Assembly: GCF_029263155.1 (NCBI RefSeq)
Contig: NZ_JAJCYB010000101.1
Span: 1-64,000, forward strand
DNA: 64,000 bases
Direction of reading: 5' to 3'
Origin: Pseudonocardia sp.
GTDB lineage: Bacteria > Actinomycetota > Actinomycetes > Mycobacteriales > Pseudonocardiaceae
Shown piece after piece: positions 16,909 through 24,924 of this stretch; the first letter of the stretch is position 1; each line of letters begins with the position of its first letter. Under the pieces are notes generated by a model. It made no database searches. It was not told the origin of the DNA and worked only from the letters and a program-made list of their open reading frames with translations. The translations under genes and the position numbers were made by a program.

Positions 16909-17599
16909 CGGACCGCTGGGCGGACCGGCGGCGGTGCTCTGGGACATGGACGGCACGCTCGTCGACTCCGAGAAGGTGTGGACCGTCTCGCTCGACGACA
17001 CCGCCCGCCGCCTCGGCGGCGCACTGAGCGCCGGGGCCCGGGAGGCGATCATCGGGTCGAACCTGCCGCGCACCCTCGACATCATGTTCGACGACCTCGG
17101 GTTGCGCCCCGAGGCGGGGCGGACGGCCGAGGCGGAGCGGATGATCCTGGACCGCACCGCGGAGCTGTTCCGGGCCGGGCTGGAGTGGCGCCCGGGCGCG
17201 CAGGCCGCGCTGCACACCGTCCGCGCCGCCGGGTGGCCCACCGCCCTGGTCACCAACACCGGCCGCGAGCTCACCGAGCTGGCGCTGGACGGCATCGGCC
17301 GCGAGCACTTCACCGTCACCGTCTGCGGCGACGAGGTGCCGCGCGGCAAGCCCGATCCCGATCCCTACCTGCGGGCGGCCGAGCTGCTCGGCGTCGACGC
17401 CACGCACTGTCTCGCGGTGGAGGACTCGCCGACCGGGGCGCTCGCCGCCGAGCGGGCCGGGGCCGCGGTGCTGGTGGTGCCGTGCGAGGTGCCCGTCGCC
17501 TCCGGTCCGGGTCGCGTCCACCGGGACTCGCTGGTGGACCTGAGCGCCGACGACGTGCGGCTCGGCTACACCCGGGCACGGGCCGATCGCGCGGCGTGA
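16898..17599 (+). CDS. HAD-superfamily hydrolase (phosphatase/phosphoglucomutase type)
   Basis: A 233-aa HAD protein with motif I WDMDGTLVDS (nucleophile Asp16, acid/base Asp18), motif II VTNTGRE, motif III Lys in RGKPDPDPY and motif IV VEDSPTG. The cap domain lies between motifs I and II. The likely reaction is removal of phosphate from a small metabolite; the substrate is unknown. The start ATG lies inside the metH 3' end (11-bp overlap), preceded by GGAGGCG, so translation is coupled to metH, as in other actinobacteria. Confidence 0.88.
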   Translation: MPGDGPLGGPAAVLWDMDGTLVDSEKVWTVSLDDTARRLGGALSAGAREAIIGSNLPRTLDIMFDDLGLRPEAGRTAEAERMILDRTAELFRAGLEWRPGAQAALHTVRAAGWPTALVTNTGRELTELALDGIGREHFTVTVCGDEVPRGKPDPDPYLRAAELLGVDATHCLAVEDSPTGALAAERAGAAVLVVPCEVPVASGPGRVHRDSLVDLSADDVRLGYTRARADRAA

Positions 17600-17618
17600 A
17601 CCGTTGGTCCCTACGGAG

Positions 17619-17741
17619 TCACCATTCGTCGGTGACGATGACGTGCTCACCGTCCTCGTCCACCCGCCCGGCGCACGTCAGCTGCCCGCTACAGCTCTCA
17701 CCGGGGTGCCGGTTCGCCGCGTCGCGCACGACCGATGACAC
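17619..17741 (-). CDS. possible 40-residue protein (uncertain)
   Basis: A short minus-strand ORF in the gap before hisE, from GTG 17741 to a TGA at 17619. Its tail, with CSGQLTC, GRVDEDGE and VIVTDEW, has a protein-like composition unlike the Arg/Ala-rich antisense noise of this genome, and small actinobacterial proteins with a similar C-x-x-x-x-C layout exist. There is no clear -10 or RBS, and the 5' part overlaps the hisE promoter region on the other strand. Treat as a candidate only. Confidence 0.3.
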   Translation of the reverse strand: MSSVVRDAANRHPGESCSGQLTCAGRVDEDGEHVIVTDEW

Positions 17742-17765
17742 TGGATCCGTGATGGGAGACACGCG

Positions 17766-18029
17766 GTGAAGACCTTCGACGAGCTGTTCGCCGAGCTCAC
17801 GGACAAGGCCGCCACCCGGCCTGCCGGGTCCGGCACGGTCACGGCGCTGGACGCCGGCGTCCACGCTCAGGGCAAGAAGGTGCTCGAGGAGGCGGGCGAG
17901 GTGTGGTTGGCGGCCGAGCACGAGTCCGACGACGCGCTGGCCGAGGAGATCTCCCAGCTGCTCTACCGCCTCCAGGTCCTCATGATCGGCCGCAAGATCT
18001 CGCTCGACGACGTGTACAAGTACCTGTAG
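17766..18029 (+). CDS. hisE: phosphoribosyl-ATP pyrophosphatase
   Basis: An 87-aa protein, the usual length of stand-alone HisE. It hydrolyses phosphoribosyl-ATP to phosphoribosyl-AMP, the second step of histidine synthesis. The MazG-like metal site is visible as KKVLEEAGEVWLAAEHE and the following DDALAEEISQLLY. GTG 17766 has GGGAGA 6 nt upstream. hisG follows 28 bp later, the standard actinobacterial arrangement. A 6-codon micro-ORF (GTG 17749) ends with a TGA that overlaps this start. Confidence 0.95.
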   Translation: MKTFDELFAELTDKAATRPAGSGTVTALDAGVHAQGKKVLEEAGEVWLAAEHESDDALAEEISQLLYRLQVLMIGRKISLDDVYKYL

Positions 18030-18057
18030 ATCCACCAGCACTACTCCGGGAGAGCTC

Positions 18058-18945
18058 ATGCTCCGCATCGCCGTTCCCAACAAGGGGACCCTCGCCGAGC
18101 CCGCTGCCACGATGATGCGCGAGGCCGGGTACCGCCAGCGGTCGGACCTGCGTGACCTGAGCATGCTCGACGAGGAGAACGACATCGAGTTCTTCTACCT
18201 GCGGCCCAAGGACATCGCCACCTACGTGGGATCCGGCGACCTGCAGCTCGGGGTCACCGGTGCCGATCTGATGGACGAGTCGGGCAGCCAGGTGCAGACC
18301 ATCCTCGGCCTGGGTTTCGGCCACTCGAAGTTCCGTTTCGCCGCCCCCGAGAACAGCGACATCTCCAAGCTCGAGGACCTCGAGGGCAAGACGATCGCCA
18401 CGTCCTACCCGCGGCTCGTGCGCTCGCACCTGGCCCGCAACCGCGTGCGTTCGGAGATCGTCAAGCTCGACGGCGCGGTGGAGATCTCCGTGCAGCTCGG
18501 GCTGGCCGACGCGATCGCCGACGTGGTCTCCTCGGGGCGCACGCTGCGCCAGCACAACCTGGTGGTGATCGGCGACGCCATCGCGGAGTCCGAGGCCAAC
18601 CTCATCGAGCGCGAGCCGCGGCCCGACCGCGAGGAGTCCGCGGCCACCCGGGCCGCGAAGACCGTGTTCGTGGAGCGGATCCGCGGCGTCGTCTACGCCC
18701 GCCAGTTCCTCATGGTCGACTACGACTGCCGCAACGAGCTGCTCGACCGGGCCAAGGAGATCAGCCCGGGCCTGCAGGCGCCCACGGTCTCGCCGCTCAC
18801 CGAACCGGGCTGGTCGGCGGTGCGCTCGATGGTGCTCAAGCGCGACGTCAACAAGGTCATGGACCGGCTCGCGGACATGGGCGCCCGCGCGGTCCTGGCG
18901 TCGGAGATCCGGTCCTGCCGCGCGATCGACGGCCGCAGCACCTGA
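18058..18945 (+). CDS. hisG: ATP phosphoribosyltransferase, long form
   Basis: A 295-aa HisG, the committed first step of histidine synthesis (ATP plus PRPP). The catalytic part opens LRIAVPNKGTLAEPA and includes the PRPP-binding area ADAIADVVSSGRTLR. The extra C-terminal domain after residue 210 (APTVSPL and SEIRSC region) is the ACT-like histidine-feedback domain of the long form, so HisZ is not needed. GGGAGAG precedes ATG 18058. It is probably expressed with hisE as one message. Confidence 0.96.
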   Translation: MLRIAVPNKGTLAEPAATMMREAGYRQRSDLRDLSMLDEENDIEFFYLRPKDIATYVGSGDLQLGVTGADLMDESGSQVQTILGLGFGHSKFRFAAPENSDISKLEDLEGKTIATSYPRLVRSHLARNRVRSEIVKLDGAVEISVQLGLADAIADVVSSGRTLRQHNLVVIGDAIAESEANLIEREPRPDREESAATRAAKTVFVERIRGVVYARQFLMVDYDCRNELLDRAKEISPGLQAPTVSPLTEPGWSAVRSMVLKRDVNKVMDRLADMGARAVLASEIRSCRAIDGRST

Positions 18946-18963
18946 GCCGTCGGCGGGGTGCGG

Positions 18964-19770
18964 TCAGCGCGGCCGGACGGTCAGGCCCTGCGTGATCCGC
19001 CCGGTGTGCCCGGCCGTGTCGAACACCTCGGCCGACACCGTGCCCAGGCCGGCCGGCCCGATCACGGTGTGCGCCCGCACCCCGACCCACTCGCCCTCCG
19101 GGGCCCGGTGCACGTGCATCGTCAGCTCGGTGTTGACGAACAGCCACCTCCGGACGTCCAGCACGGCGGCGATGCCGTTGGCGCTGTCGCCGACCAGGGC
19201 CAGCCGCTGCCACCCGCTGGTCTCCTCCCCCTCGACGAGCGGGACGCGCGGGCGGACCCAGGCCACGCCGGGCCCGGGGTCGCCGAGCCAGCCGGTGAGC
19301 CACCGCCACTCCAGCGCGTCCAGGTAGCCCGGGAGCCAGCCCTCGGGACGTTCGGGGCGCTCGACGGCCTGCTCGGGTGGCGGCAGGGGCGCGGCATCGC
19401 CGGTGACCACGGCCGCCGTGTCGCCGTCCGCGAGCCGCCACGCCCTGGCGCGCAGCACGGTCCGCCCGCCCGCGGTCATCTCGGCACCCAGCAGCTCGAT
19501 CGTGCGGCCGGGGCGTTCGACCGCGGCCCGGACCTCGACGTCACCGGCCGGGATCCGCCCGAGCACCTCCACGGTGACGCGGGAGAGCTGCGTGCCCGGC
19601 CGAGGGTCGCACCGCTCGAACGCCCGCACGAGCAGCGCCGCGGGGGGACCGCCGTGCTGCGCGTCGGAGAACCAGGGGCCGGTGGTGGAGAACGTGGCGT
19701 GGAACCGCTCGCCGTCCAGGCCGTCGAGCGGGCGGTAGAAAGGTCCGAGGTCGGGCACGCCGCCGATCAT
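18964..19770 (-). CDS. acyl-CoA thioesterase-like protein (double hot-dog, TesB type)
   Basis: A 268-aa protein of the thioesterase superfamily with two hot-dog halves. The first half has GGPPAALLVRAFE and the strand SRVTVEVLGRIP; the second has NTELTMHVHRAPEGEW, where the acyl-CoA thioesterase II family keeps its active-site Asp/Thr/Gln region. Related proteins are annotated thioesterase family protein; the acyl substrate is unknown. ATG 19770 begins 6 nt after the stop of the RecB-like nuclease gene, so the two form an operon. Confidence 0.78.
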   Translation of the reverse strand: MIGGVPDLGPFYRPLDGLDGERFHATFSTTGPWFSDAQHGGPPAALLVRAFERCDPRPGTQLSRVTVEVLGRIPAGDVEVRAAVERPGRTIELLGAEMTAGGRTVLRARAWRLADGDTAAVVTGDAAPLPPPEQAVERPERPEGWLPGYLDALEWRWLTGWLGDPGPGVAWVRPRVPLVEGEETSGWQRLALVGDSANGIAAVLDVRRWLFVNTELTMHVHRAPEGEWVGVRAHTVIGPAGLGTVSAEVFDTAGHTGRITQGLTVRPR

Positions 19771-19776
19771 GCCTCG

Positions 19777-20703
19777 CTATCCCGCCCGGTCCAGCACCGA
19801 CTCCTCCGCGCTCGCCTCCGGATCCCGCGGCCACCCCGGGTAGGGCGGGGGAGTGCCGCCCCACGCCGGACAGATCGACCGGTGGCTGCACCAGTCGCAC
19901 ATGCGACCGCGGTTGGGGCGGAAGTCGCCGGTGGCCCCGGCGGCGAGTACGGCCAGCCAGATCGCGTCGAGGGTGCGCTCGAAGCGGCGCAGCTCGTGCT
20001 CGTCGGGCTGGTAGCGCAGCGTCTCGCCGTCGCTGAGGTAGATCAGCCGCAGCTCGGTGGGCACCACGTCGTGCAGCTGCAGCAGGGCGAGCGCGTAGAA
20101 CTTCATCTGGAACAGGGCCCGCGCCTCGGCCACCTGGCGGGGGGCCGCGCCGGTCTTGTAGTCGACCACCCGGGTACGGCCGTCGGGCGCGACGTCGAGC
20201 CGGTCGAGGTAGCCCCGTAGCAGCAACCCCGACCCCAGCTCCGTCTCCACGAGCAGCTCCCGGGCCGCGGGCTCGAGCCGGCGCGGATCCTCCAGTCGGA
20301 AGTAGGTCTCGAGCAGGGCCTCGGCCGACTCCAGCCAGCCCGGCACCTCGGGATCCTCGGCGCCGCCGTCGAACAGGTCGGCGGCCAGCCCGGGGGTGCG
20401 CCCGCACAGCTCGCTCCACAGGGGGCCGACCATCGCCCGGGCCGCCTGCGCGTCGCGGTCGCCCGCCGGCAGGTCGAACAGCCGCTCCAGTACCGCGTGG
20501 ACCAGCGTGCCGCGGACCTGAGCGCGGGAGGGACGTTCGGGCAGCCGGTCGATCGCCCGGAACCGGTAGAGCAGCGGGCACTGCTTGAAGTCGGCGGCGC
20601 GCGAGGGCGAGAGGGCGGGGCGTCTGCGGTCGGGAGGTGCGGGATCGGGTGCGGGCACGGGCTCGGGCACGGGCACGGGCTCGGGCACCGCGGACTCGGA
20701 CAT
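19777..20703 (-). CDS. RecB family PD-(D/E)XK exonuclease with Fe-S-type cysteines
   Basis: A 308-aa nuclease with a Pro/Glu N-terminal tail. Motifs: GTLVHAVLERLF (conserved His), GYLDRLDV (Asp) and VVDYKTG (D-x-K), together the RecB nuclease core. One Cys in DFKQCPLLYRFR plus three in CDWCSHRSICP near the C-terminus match the 4Fe-4S staple of AddB/Cas4-type nucleases. Its place beside trmI and near mpa matches the M. tuberculosis order. ATG 20703 is 7 nt after minus-strand TACCCT (20711-20716). A role in DNA repair is inferred. Confidence 0.88.
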   Translation of the reverse strand: MSESAVPEPVPVPEPVPAPDPAPPDRRRPALSPSRAADFKQCPLLYRFRAIDRLPERPSRAQVRGTLVHAVLERLFDLPAGDRDAQAARAMVGPLWSELCGRTPGLAADLFDGGAEDPEVPGWLESAEALLETYFRLEDPRRLEPAARELLVETELGSGLLLRGYLDRLDVAPDGRTRVVDYKTGAAPRQVAEARALFQMKFYALALLQLHDVVPTELRLIYLSDGETLRYQPDEHELRRFERTLDAIWLAVLAAGATGDFRPNRGRMCDWCSHRSICPAWGGTPPPYPGWPRDPEASAEESVLDRAG

Positions 20704-20785
20704 GACGGCGAGGGTAGGTCAGCCCACCGACAGCCGCGGCCACCCCGCGCAGGTCCGTGGCCGCCACTGGATACGGTGTGTCGCG

Positions 20786-21340
20786 ATGAAGAGGATCCGA
20801 ACCGCCCTGGCCGTGGTCGCGCTCGTCGGTGCCCTCACCGGCTGCACCGCGGGTGTCGACGGGGCGGCCTCCCCGTCCACGGGCCCGGCCACCACGGCCA
20901 CCGCCACTGCCACCGCCACCGGGTCCGGGTCCGGAACGCCGTCGGTCACGCCGAGCAGCAGTGGGGCGGGCGCGGTCGGGCCCGAGGAGCAGCGGATCGC
21001 GACGGTCCTGCGCGCCTACCAGGGCGCGGTCGCCTCCGGCGACTACGCCACGGCGTGCCGGCTCAGCACCTCGGAGGCCAGCGCGCAGCTCGTGGCCGCG
21101 GTGGTGGCAGGCGGGGGGCAGGCGACCGGTTGCGAGCAGGCGATGACCGCGGTGTTCAGCCAGGACGGGGCGGCGGGTGCGGCGGCGGAGGCCGCGTCCA
21201 CCACCACCGTCGAGGACGTGACCATCGACCGGTTCAACGCCACCATCACGTGGACCTCCACCCGGCAGGGCGAGCCGCGTACCGACTCCGCGGCGCTGCA
21301 GTCGGTCAACGGGCAGTGGCTCCTCGCCGGGGCCGCCTGA
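20786..21340 (+). CDS. secreted lipoprotein, unknown function
   Basis: A 184-aa protein with a lipoprotein signal peptide (MKRIRTALAVVALVGALTGC, lipobox LTGC, Cys20). After cleavage follows a Thr/Ala/Ser-rich linker to about residue 65, then a conserved-looking domain of roughly 115 residues (VLRAYQGAVASGDYATACR to the C-terminal VNGQWLL), which resembles the small NTF2-like/DUF4878 fold of mycobacterial lipoproteins. Two Cys in the domain could pair. ATG 20786 is 8 nt after TACGGT (20772-20777). Confidence 0.82.
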   Translation: MKRIRTALAVVALVGALTGCTAGVDGAASPSTGPATTATATATATGSGSGTPSVTPSSSGAGAVGPEEQRIATVLRAYQGAVASGDYATACRLSTSEASAQLVAAVVAGGGQATGCEQAMTAVFSQDGAAGAAAEAASTTTVEDVTIDRFNATITWTSTRQGEPRTDSAALQSVNGQWLLAGAA

Positions 21341-21371
21341 AGCCTGGCGCGGAGCCCGCACCCGGCGGGCC

Positions 21372-21792
21372 GTGATCGTCGCGCGGGAACGCGGAGGCGT
21401 GCCCGGCGGGCTGTGATCGTCGGGTGGGAACGGGGAGGCGTGCCCGGCGCGGCCGCGGGTTCCTGTCCGCTGATCATGGTCGCCCGGCCGGCGGGTCGGG
21501 CGACCGCCGGGGAACCGGGTGCCGCGTGCCTCCCGGCTCCGGTGCGTCGGGCGGGGCCGTCCCGGCGCTCGGATGGTGATCGCCGCCCAGGAACGCTCTG
21601 GCGTGCACGGCGCGGTCGTCGGTTCCGGTTCGCCGATCTCGGGGTGGGGACCGGGTGTCGGGCCGAGGTGCGGGGTGCCCGCCGGTCTCGGTGTGCTGGT
21701 CGGAGGGCGGGCACGGCAGCCGTGGGTGATCCCCGCCTGGGAACGGTGCGGCGTGTGTGGTGCGGCTCCAGGTTCCGAAGTGCTGATCATGG
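21372..21792. repeat. palindromic intergenic repeat cluster 2 (one half and three full units)
   Basis: This non-coding stretch holds a half unit at 21372-21410 and full units at 21413-21479, 21576-21642 and 21726-21792. The common plan is GTGATCGYCGC, about 4 nt, GGGAACG, GGCGTGC, a GC centre, GGTTCC, and a terminal CGNTGATCATGG. The unit ends and the GGAAC/GTTCC pair are inverted, so each unit can fold into one hairpin. Same family as 10021-10163 and 39745-39894. Confidence 0.75.
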
Positions 21793-21868
21793 TGGCCGGT
21801 GGCCGGTGGCCGGTGGCCGGTGACCGCTGGCCGGTCCACCGGTGCACCGGTGCACCGGTGCACCGGTG
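21791..21868. repeat. tandem GGTGGCC heptamers and CACCGGTG octamers
   Basis: Four perfect copies of GGTGGCC (21791-21818) followed by two degenerate ones, then four perfect copies of the palindromic octamer CACCGGTG (21837-21868). They abut the end of the last palindromic unit and lie about 50 bp before the trmI -10. Such short tandem repeats can change copy number by slippage. With the repeat cluster they account for most of the 591-bp gene-free gap from 21341 to 21932. Confidence 0.75.
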
Positions 21869-21932
21869 GCCGCGACCCCGGCCCGCGAGCCCGGGCCGGG
21901 CCGTCGGAGCCGTGCCGTTAGCGTTTCCTCCC

Positions 21933-22832
21933 GTGTCCGCAACGTTGCCGCCCGAGGTCGATCCCGCCGAACCCCAGCCCCCCCGCCCCGGCCCAACCCG
22001 GGGCGAGGAGTTCCGGGCCGGTGACCGGGTGCAGCTCACCGACCCCAAGGGGCGCCACTACACGGTCGTGCTGGAGGCGGGCGCGCAGTACCACACGCAC
22101 CGCGGGGGCATCGCCCACGACGACCTGATCGGCAAGCCCGAGGGCAGCCTGGTGCACTCGCCCGTGGGCACCCCGTACCTCGCGCTGCGCCCACGGCTGG
22201 CCGACTACGTGCTGTCCATGCCGCGGGGGGCACAGGTGATCTACCCCAAGGACCTGGCCCAGATCCTGATGTGGGGCGACGTGTTCCCCGGGGCGCGCGT
22301 GCTGGAGGCGGGGGCCGGATCGGGTGCGCTGACCTGCTCGCTGCTGCAGGCCGTCGGGCCGACCGGATCGGTACGGTCCTACGAGATCCGCGCCGACCAC
22401 GCCGAGCACGCCGAACGCAACGTGTACCGGTTCTTCGGCGAGATCCCACCCCATTGGTCCTTGACGGTCGGCGACCTCGCACTGCACGCCGACGTCGAGC
22501 ACGGGTCCGTCGACCGGGTCGTGCTGGACATGCTCGCCCCGTGGGAGCAGCTCGACACGGTGGCGAGAGCCCTCGTCCCGGGAGGGGTGCTGGTCGTGTA
22601 CGTCGCCACCACCACGCAGCTGTCCCGGATCACCGAGGCGCTGCGCGAACAGCAGTGCTGGACCGAGCCGGAGGCGTGGGAGTCCCTGGTCAGGGCCTGG
22701 CACGTGGTCGGTCTGGCCGTCCGGCCCGAGCACCGGATGCAGGGCCACACCGCGTTCCTCGTGACGGCCCGACGGCTCGCCGACGGCGTGTCGCCCCCGC
22801 GCCCCCAGCGACGCCCGACGGCGACGCGCTGA
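21933..22832 (+). CDS. trmI: tRNA (adenine-58-N1)-methyltransferase
   Basis: A 299-aa enzyme that methylates A58 in the T-loop of tRNA using S-adenosylmethionine. The N-terminal beta domain (GDRVQLTDPKGRHYTV) precedes the Rossmann fold with motif I EAGAGSGALT and a later catalytic-site region VVLDMLAPW. Homologue of M. tuberculosis Rv2118c, with the same position near recB-like and mpa genes. GTG 21933 is 8 nt after TAGCGT (21919-21924), so it is likely leaderless. The frame extends far upstream into repeats but is not coding there. Confidence 0.94.
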   Translation: MSATLPPEVDPAEPQPPRPGPTRGEEFRAGDRVQLTDPKGRHYTVVLEAGAQYHTHRGGIAHDDLIGKPEGSLVHSPVGTPYLALRPRLADYVLSMPRGAQVIYPKDLAQILMWGDVFPGARVLEAGAGSGALTCSLLQAVGPTGSVRSYEIRADHAEHAERNVYRFFGEIPPHWSLTVGDLALHADVEHGSVDRVVLDMLAPWEQLDTVARALVPGGVLVVYVATTTQLSRITEALREQQCWTEPEAWESLVRAWHVVGLAVRPEHRMQGHTAFLVTARRLADGVSPPRPQRRPTATR

Positions 22833-22965
22833 ACCGGGCGGAGCGCGGCAGGCCCGCATCGCGGGCGGCCGTCACGGAGACGGCACGACCGTTCCCCGTC
22901 AAGGTGCCGTCCGCGTGAGTGATGGATCACCGATTCGCCGCACCGCGTCCGGCAGGGCGGCCAGG

Positions 22966-22971
22966 TATCGT
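22966..22971 (+). promoter_or_regulatory. -10 element of mpa
   Basis: TATCGT, a TANNNT hexamer 29 nt before the mpa start. Unlike most genes here, mpa then has a real leader with GGAGGGAGG just upstream of the GTG, so it is probably an SD-led message. A possible hairpin (GACGGCAC at 22879-22886 with GTGCCGTC at 22904-22911) lies upstream and may end trmI transcription. Confidence 0.5.
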
Positions 22972-23000
22972 ATGGAAACGGAACACGGAGGGAGGATGCC

Positions 23001-24803
23001 GTGAACCCCTACGACGGAACCGGCAGACAGAACCCAGGTGGCATGAACGCCGACGAGGCGGCCGCCCAGATCCGCTTCCTCGAGGAAGAGGTCGCCCTAC
23101 TCCGCCGCAAGCTCACGGAGTCGCCGCGCCAGGCCAGGGTGCTGGAGCAGCGGCTCGCCGAGGCGGCCAGCAGGCTCTCCCAGCTCTCGGCCCGCAACGA
23201 GAAGCTGACCGAGACGCTCAAGGAGGCCCGCGGGCAGCTGATCGCGTTGCGCGAGGAGGTCGACCGGCTCGCGCAGCCCCCGAGCGGCTACGGCGTGTTC
23301 CTCGCCCGCTTCCCCGACGAGACGGTGGACGTGTTCACCTCCGGCCGTCGGATGCGGGTCGCGGTCTCCCCCGCGGTGTCGACCGAAGAGCTGCAGGCCG
23401 GGCAGACCGTGCGGCTCAACGAGGCGCTCACCGTCGTCGAGGCGGGCGACTTCGAGCGCATCGGTGAGGTCTGCGCGCTGCGCGAGGTGCTCTCCCCGCC
23501 CACCGATGACGGCCTCGCCGGTCGCGCGCTGGTCGTCGGGCACGCCGACGAGGAGCGCGTGGTGTGGCTCGCCGCCCCGCTGTTCGACGAGTCCGACCCC
23601 GACCTGATCGCGCTCAAGCCGGGCGACTCACTGCTCGTCGACACCAAGGCGGGCTACGCCTACGAGCGGGTGCCCAAGGCCGAGGTCGAGGACCTCGTGC
23701 TGGAGGAGGTGCCCGACGTCGGCTACGAGGACATCGGCGGCCTGTTCCGGCAGATCGAGATGATCCGCGACGCGGTCGAGCTCCCGTTCCTGCACGCCGA
23801 GCTGTTCACCGAGTACGAGCTGCGCCCGCCCAAGGGAGTGCTGCTCTACGGACCTCCCGGCTGCGGCAAGACGCTCATCGCGAAGGCCGTGGCCAACTCG
23901 CTGGCCAAGAAGATCGCGGCCCAGCGCGGTGACGACCCCAACGAGGGCCGGGCGTTCTTCCTCAACATCAAGGGCCCCGAGCTGCTCAACAAGTTCGTCG
24001 GTGAGACCGAGCGGCACATCCGGCTGATCTTCCAGCGGGCCCGGGAGAAGGCCAGCGCCGGCACCCCGGTGATCGTCTTCTTCGACGAGATGGACTCGAT
24101 CTTCCGCACCCGTGGGTCGGGGGTGTCCTCCGACGTGGAGACCACGATCGTGCCCCAGCTCCTCGCCGAGATCGACGGCGTCGAGGGCCTGGAGAACGTC
24201 ATCGTGATCGGTGCGTCCAACCGCGAGGACATGATCGACCCGGCGATCCTGCGACCGGGCCGGCTCGACGTCAAGATCAAGATCGAGCGTCCGGACGCCG
24301 AGGCGGCCCAGGACATCTTCTCCAAGTACCTCACCGACACGCTGCCGGTGCACCTCGACGACATCGCGGAGTTCGGCGGCAACCGCAAGGCGTGCATCGA
24401 CGCGATGATCGAGCGGGTCGTGGAGCGGATGTACGACGAGACCGAGGAGAACCGGTTCCTGGAGGTCACCTACGCCAACGGGGACAAGGAGACGCTCTAC
24501 TTCAAGGACTTCAACTCCGGCGCGATGATCCAGAACATCGTCGACCGCGGCAAGAAGTCCGCGATCAAGGCGGTGCTCGAGTCCGGCCAGAAGGGGTTGC
24601 GGGTGCAGCACCTGCTCGACGCGATCGTCGACGAGTTCGCCGAGAACGAGGACCTCCCGAACACCACCAACCCCGACGACTGGGCGCGCATCTCCGGCAA
24701 GAAGGGCGAGCGGATCGTCTACATCCGCACGCTCGTCACCGGCAAGAACGACGCCACCAGCCGGGCGATCGACACGGCCAGCAACACCGGCCAGTACCTC
24801 TAG
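23001..24803 (+). CDS. mpa: proteasome-associated AAA+ ATPase (Mpa/ARC)
   Basis: A 600-aa ring ATPase that binds Pup on tagged proteins, unfolds them and feeds them to the 20S proteasome. Residues 20-95 form the coiled coil that captures Pup; two OB-fold domains follow to about 240; the AAA module has Walker A GPPGCGKT near 286 and Walker B VIVFFDEMDSIF near 357. The C-terminus ends QYL, the penultimate-Tyr type of tail that docks into the proteasome alpha ring. GTG 23001 has GGAGGGAGG upstream. Followed by a 17-bp-stem terminator. Confidence 0.97.
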   Translation: MNPYDGTGRQNPGGMNADEAAAQIRFLEEEVALLRRKLTESPRQARVLEQRLAEAASRLSQLSARNEKLTETLKEARGQLIALREEVDRLAQPPSGYGVFLARFPDETVDVFTSGRRMRVAVSPAVSTEELQAGQTVRLNEALTVVEAGDFERIGEVCALREVLSPPTDDGLAGRALVVGHADEERVVWLAAPLFDESDPDLIALKPGDSLLVDTKAGYAYERVPKAEVEDLVLEEVPDVGYEDIGGLFRQIEMIRDAVELPFLHAELFTEYELRPPKGVLLYGPPGCGKTLIAKAVANSLAKKIAAQRGDDPNEGRAFFLNIKGPELLNKFVGETERHIRLIFQRAREKASAGTPVIVFFDEMDSIFRTRGSGVSSDVETTIVPQLLAEIDGVEGLENVIVIGASNREDMIDPAILRPGRLDVKIKIERPDAEAAQDIFSKYLTDTLPVHLDDIAEFGGNRKACIDAMIERVVERMYDETEENRFLEVTYANGDKETLYFKDFNSGAMIQNIVDRGKKSAIKAVLESGQKGLRVQHLLDAIVDEFAENEDLPNTTNPDDWARISGKKGERIVYIRTLVTGKNDATSRAIDTASNTGQYL

Positions 24804-24816
24804 CCCTCGCGCTCGG

Positions 24817-24853
24817 GGAACGGGGCCGACCGCACCGCGGTCGGCCCCGTTCC
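24817..24853 (+). terminator. mpa terminator, 17-bp perfect stem
   Basis: Inverted repeat of 17 bp (24817-24833 and 24837-24853) with a 3-nt ACC loop, 13 bp after the mpa stop codon. It has no following T-run. The exceptional stem length should stop transcription before the accessory block that separates mpa from dop. Confidence 0.8.
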
Positions 24854-24870
24854 GATTCCCGGTCGGCGCC

Positions 24871-24924
24871 CGACGAGTGGGACTCCCGTCCGATAGGTTG
24901 CGACGAATGGGACCTTCGTCGGAT
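24871..24924. repeat. 24-bp imperfect direct repeat, second copy holds the next start codon
   Basis: Copies at 24871-24894 (CGACGAGTGGGAC...) and 24901-24924 (CGACGAATGGGAC...) match at 19 of 24 positions with a 30-bp period. The second copy is also a small hairpin (CGACGAA/TTCGTCG, loop TGGGACC) and supplies the ATG of the SEC-C protein; the TAGGTT -10 lies between the copies. Confidence 0.5.

Noticed and set aside
11278..17349. 2023-codon open frame on the minus strand
   Set aside because: It runs antisense through metH and HAD; only its last 377 codons (MFS) are real. Long open antisense frames are common at this GC content.
21341..21932. Coding gene in the 591-bp gap
   Set aside because: Open frames exist on both strands but are made of the palindromic and tandem repeats, with no RBS or -10.
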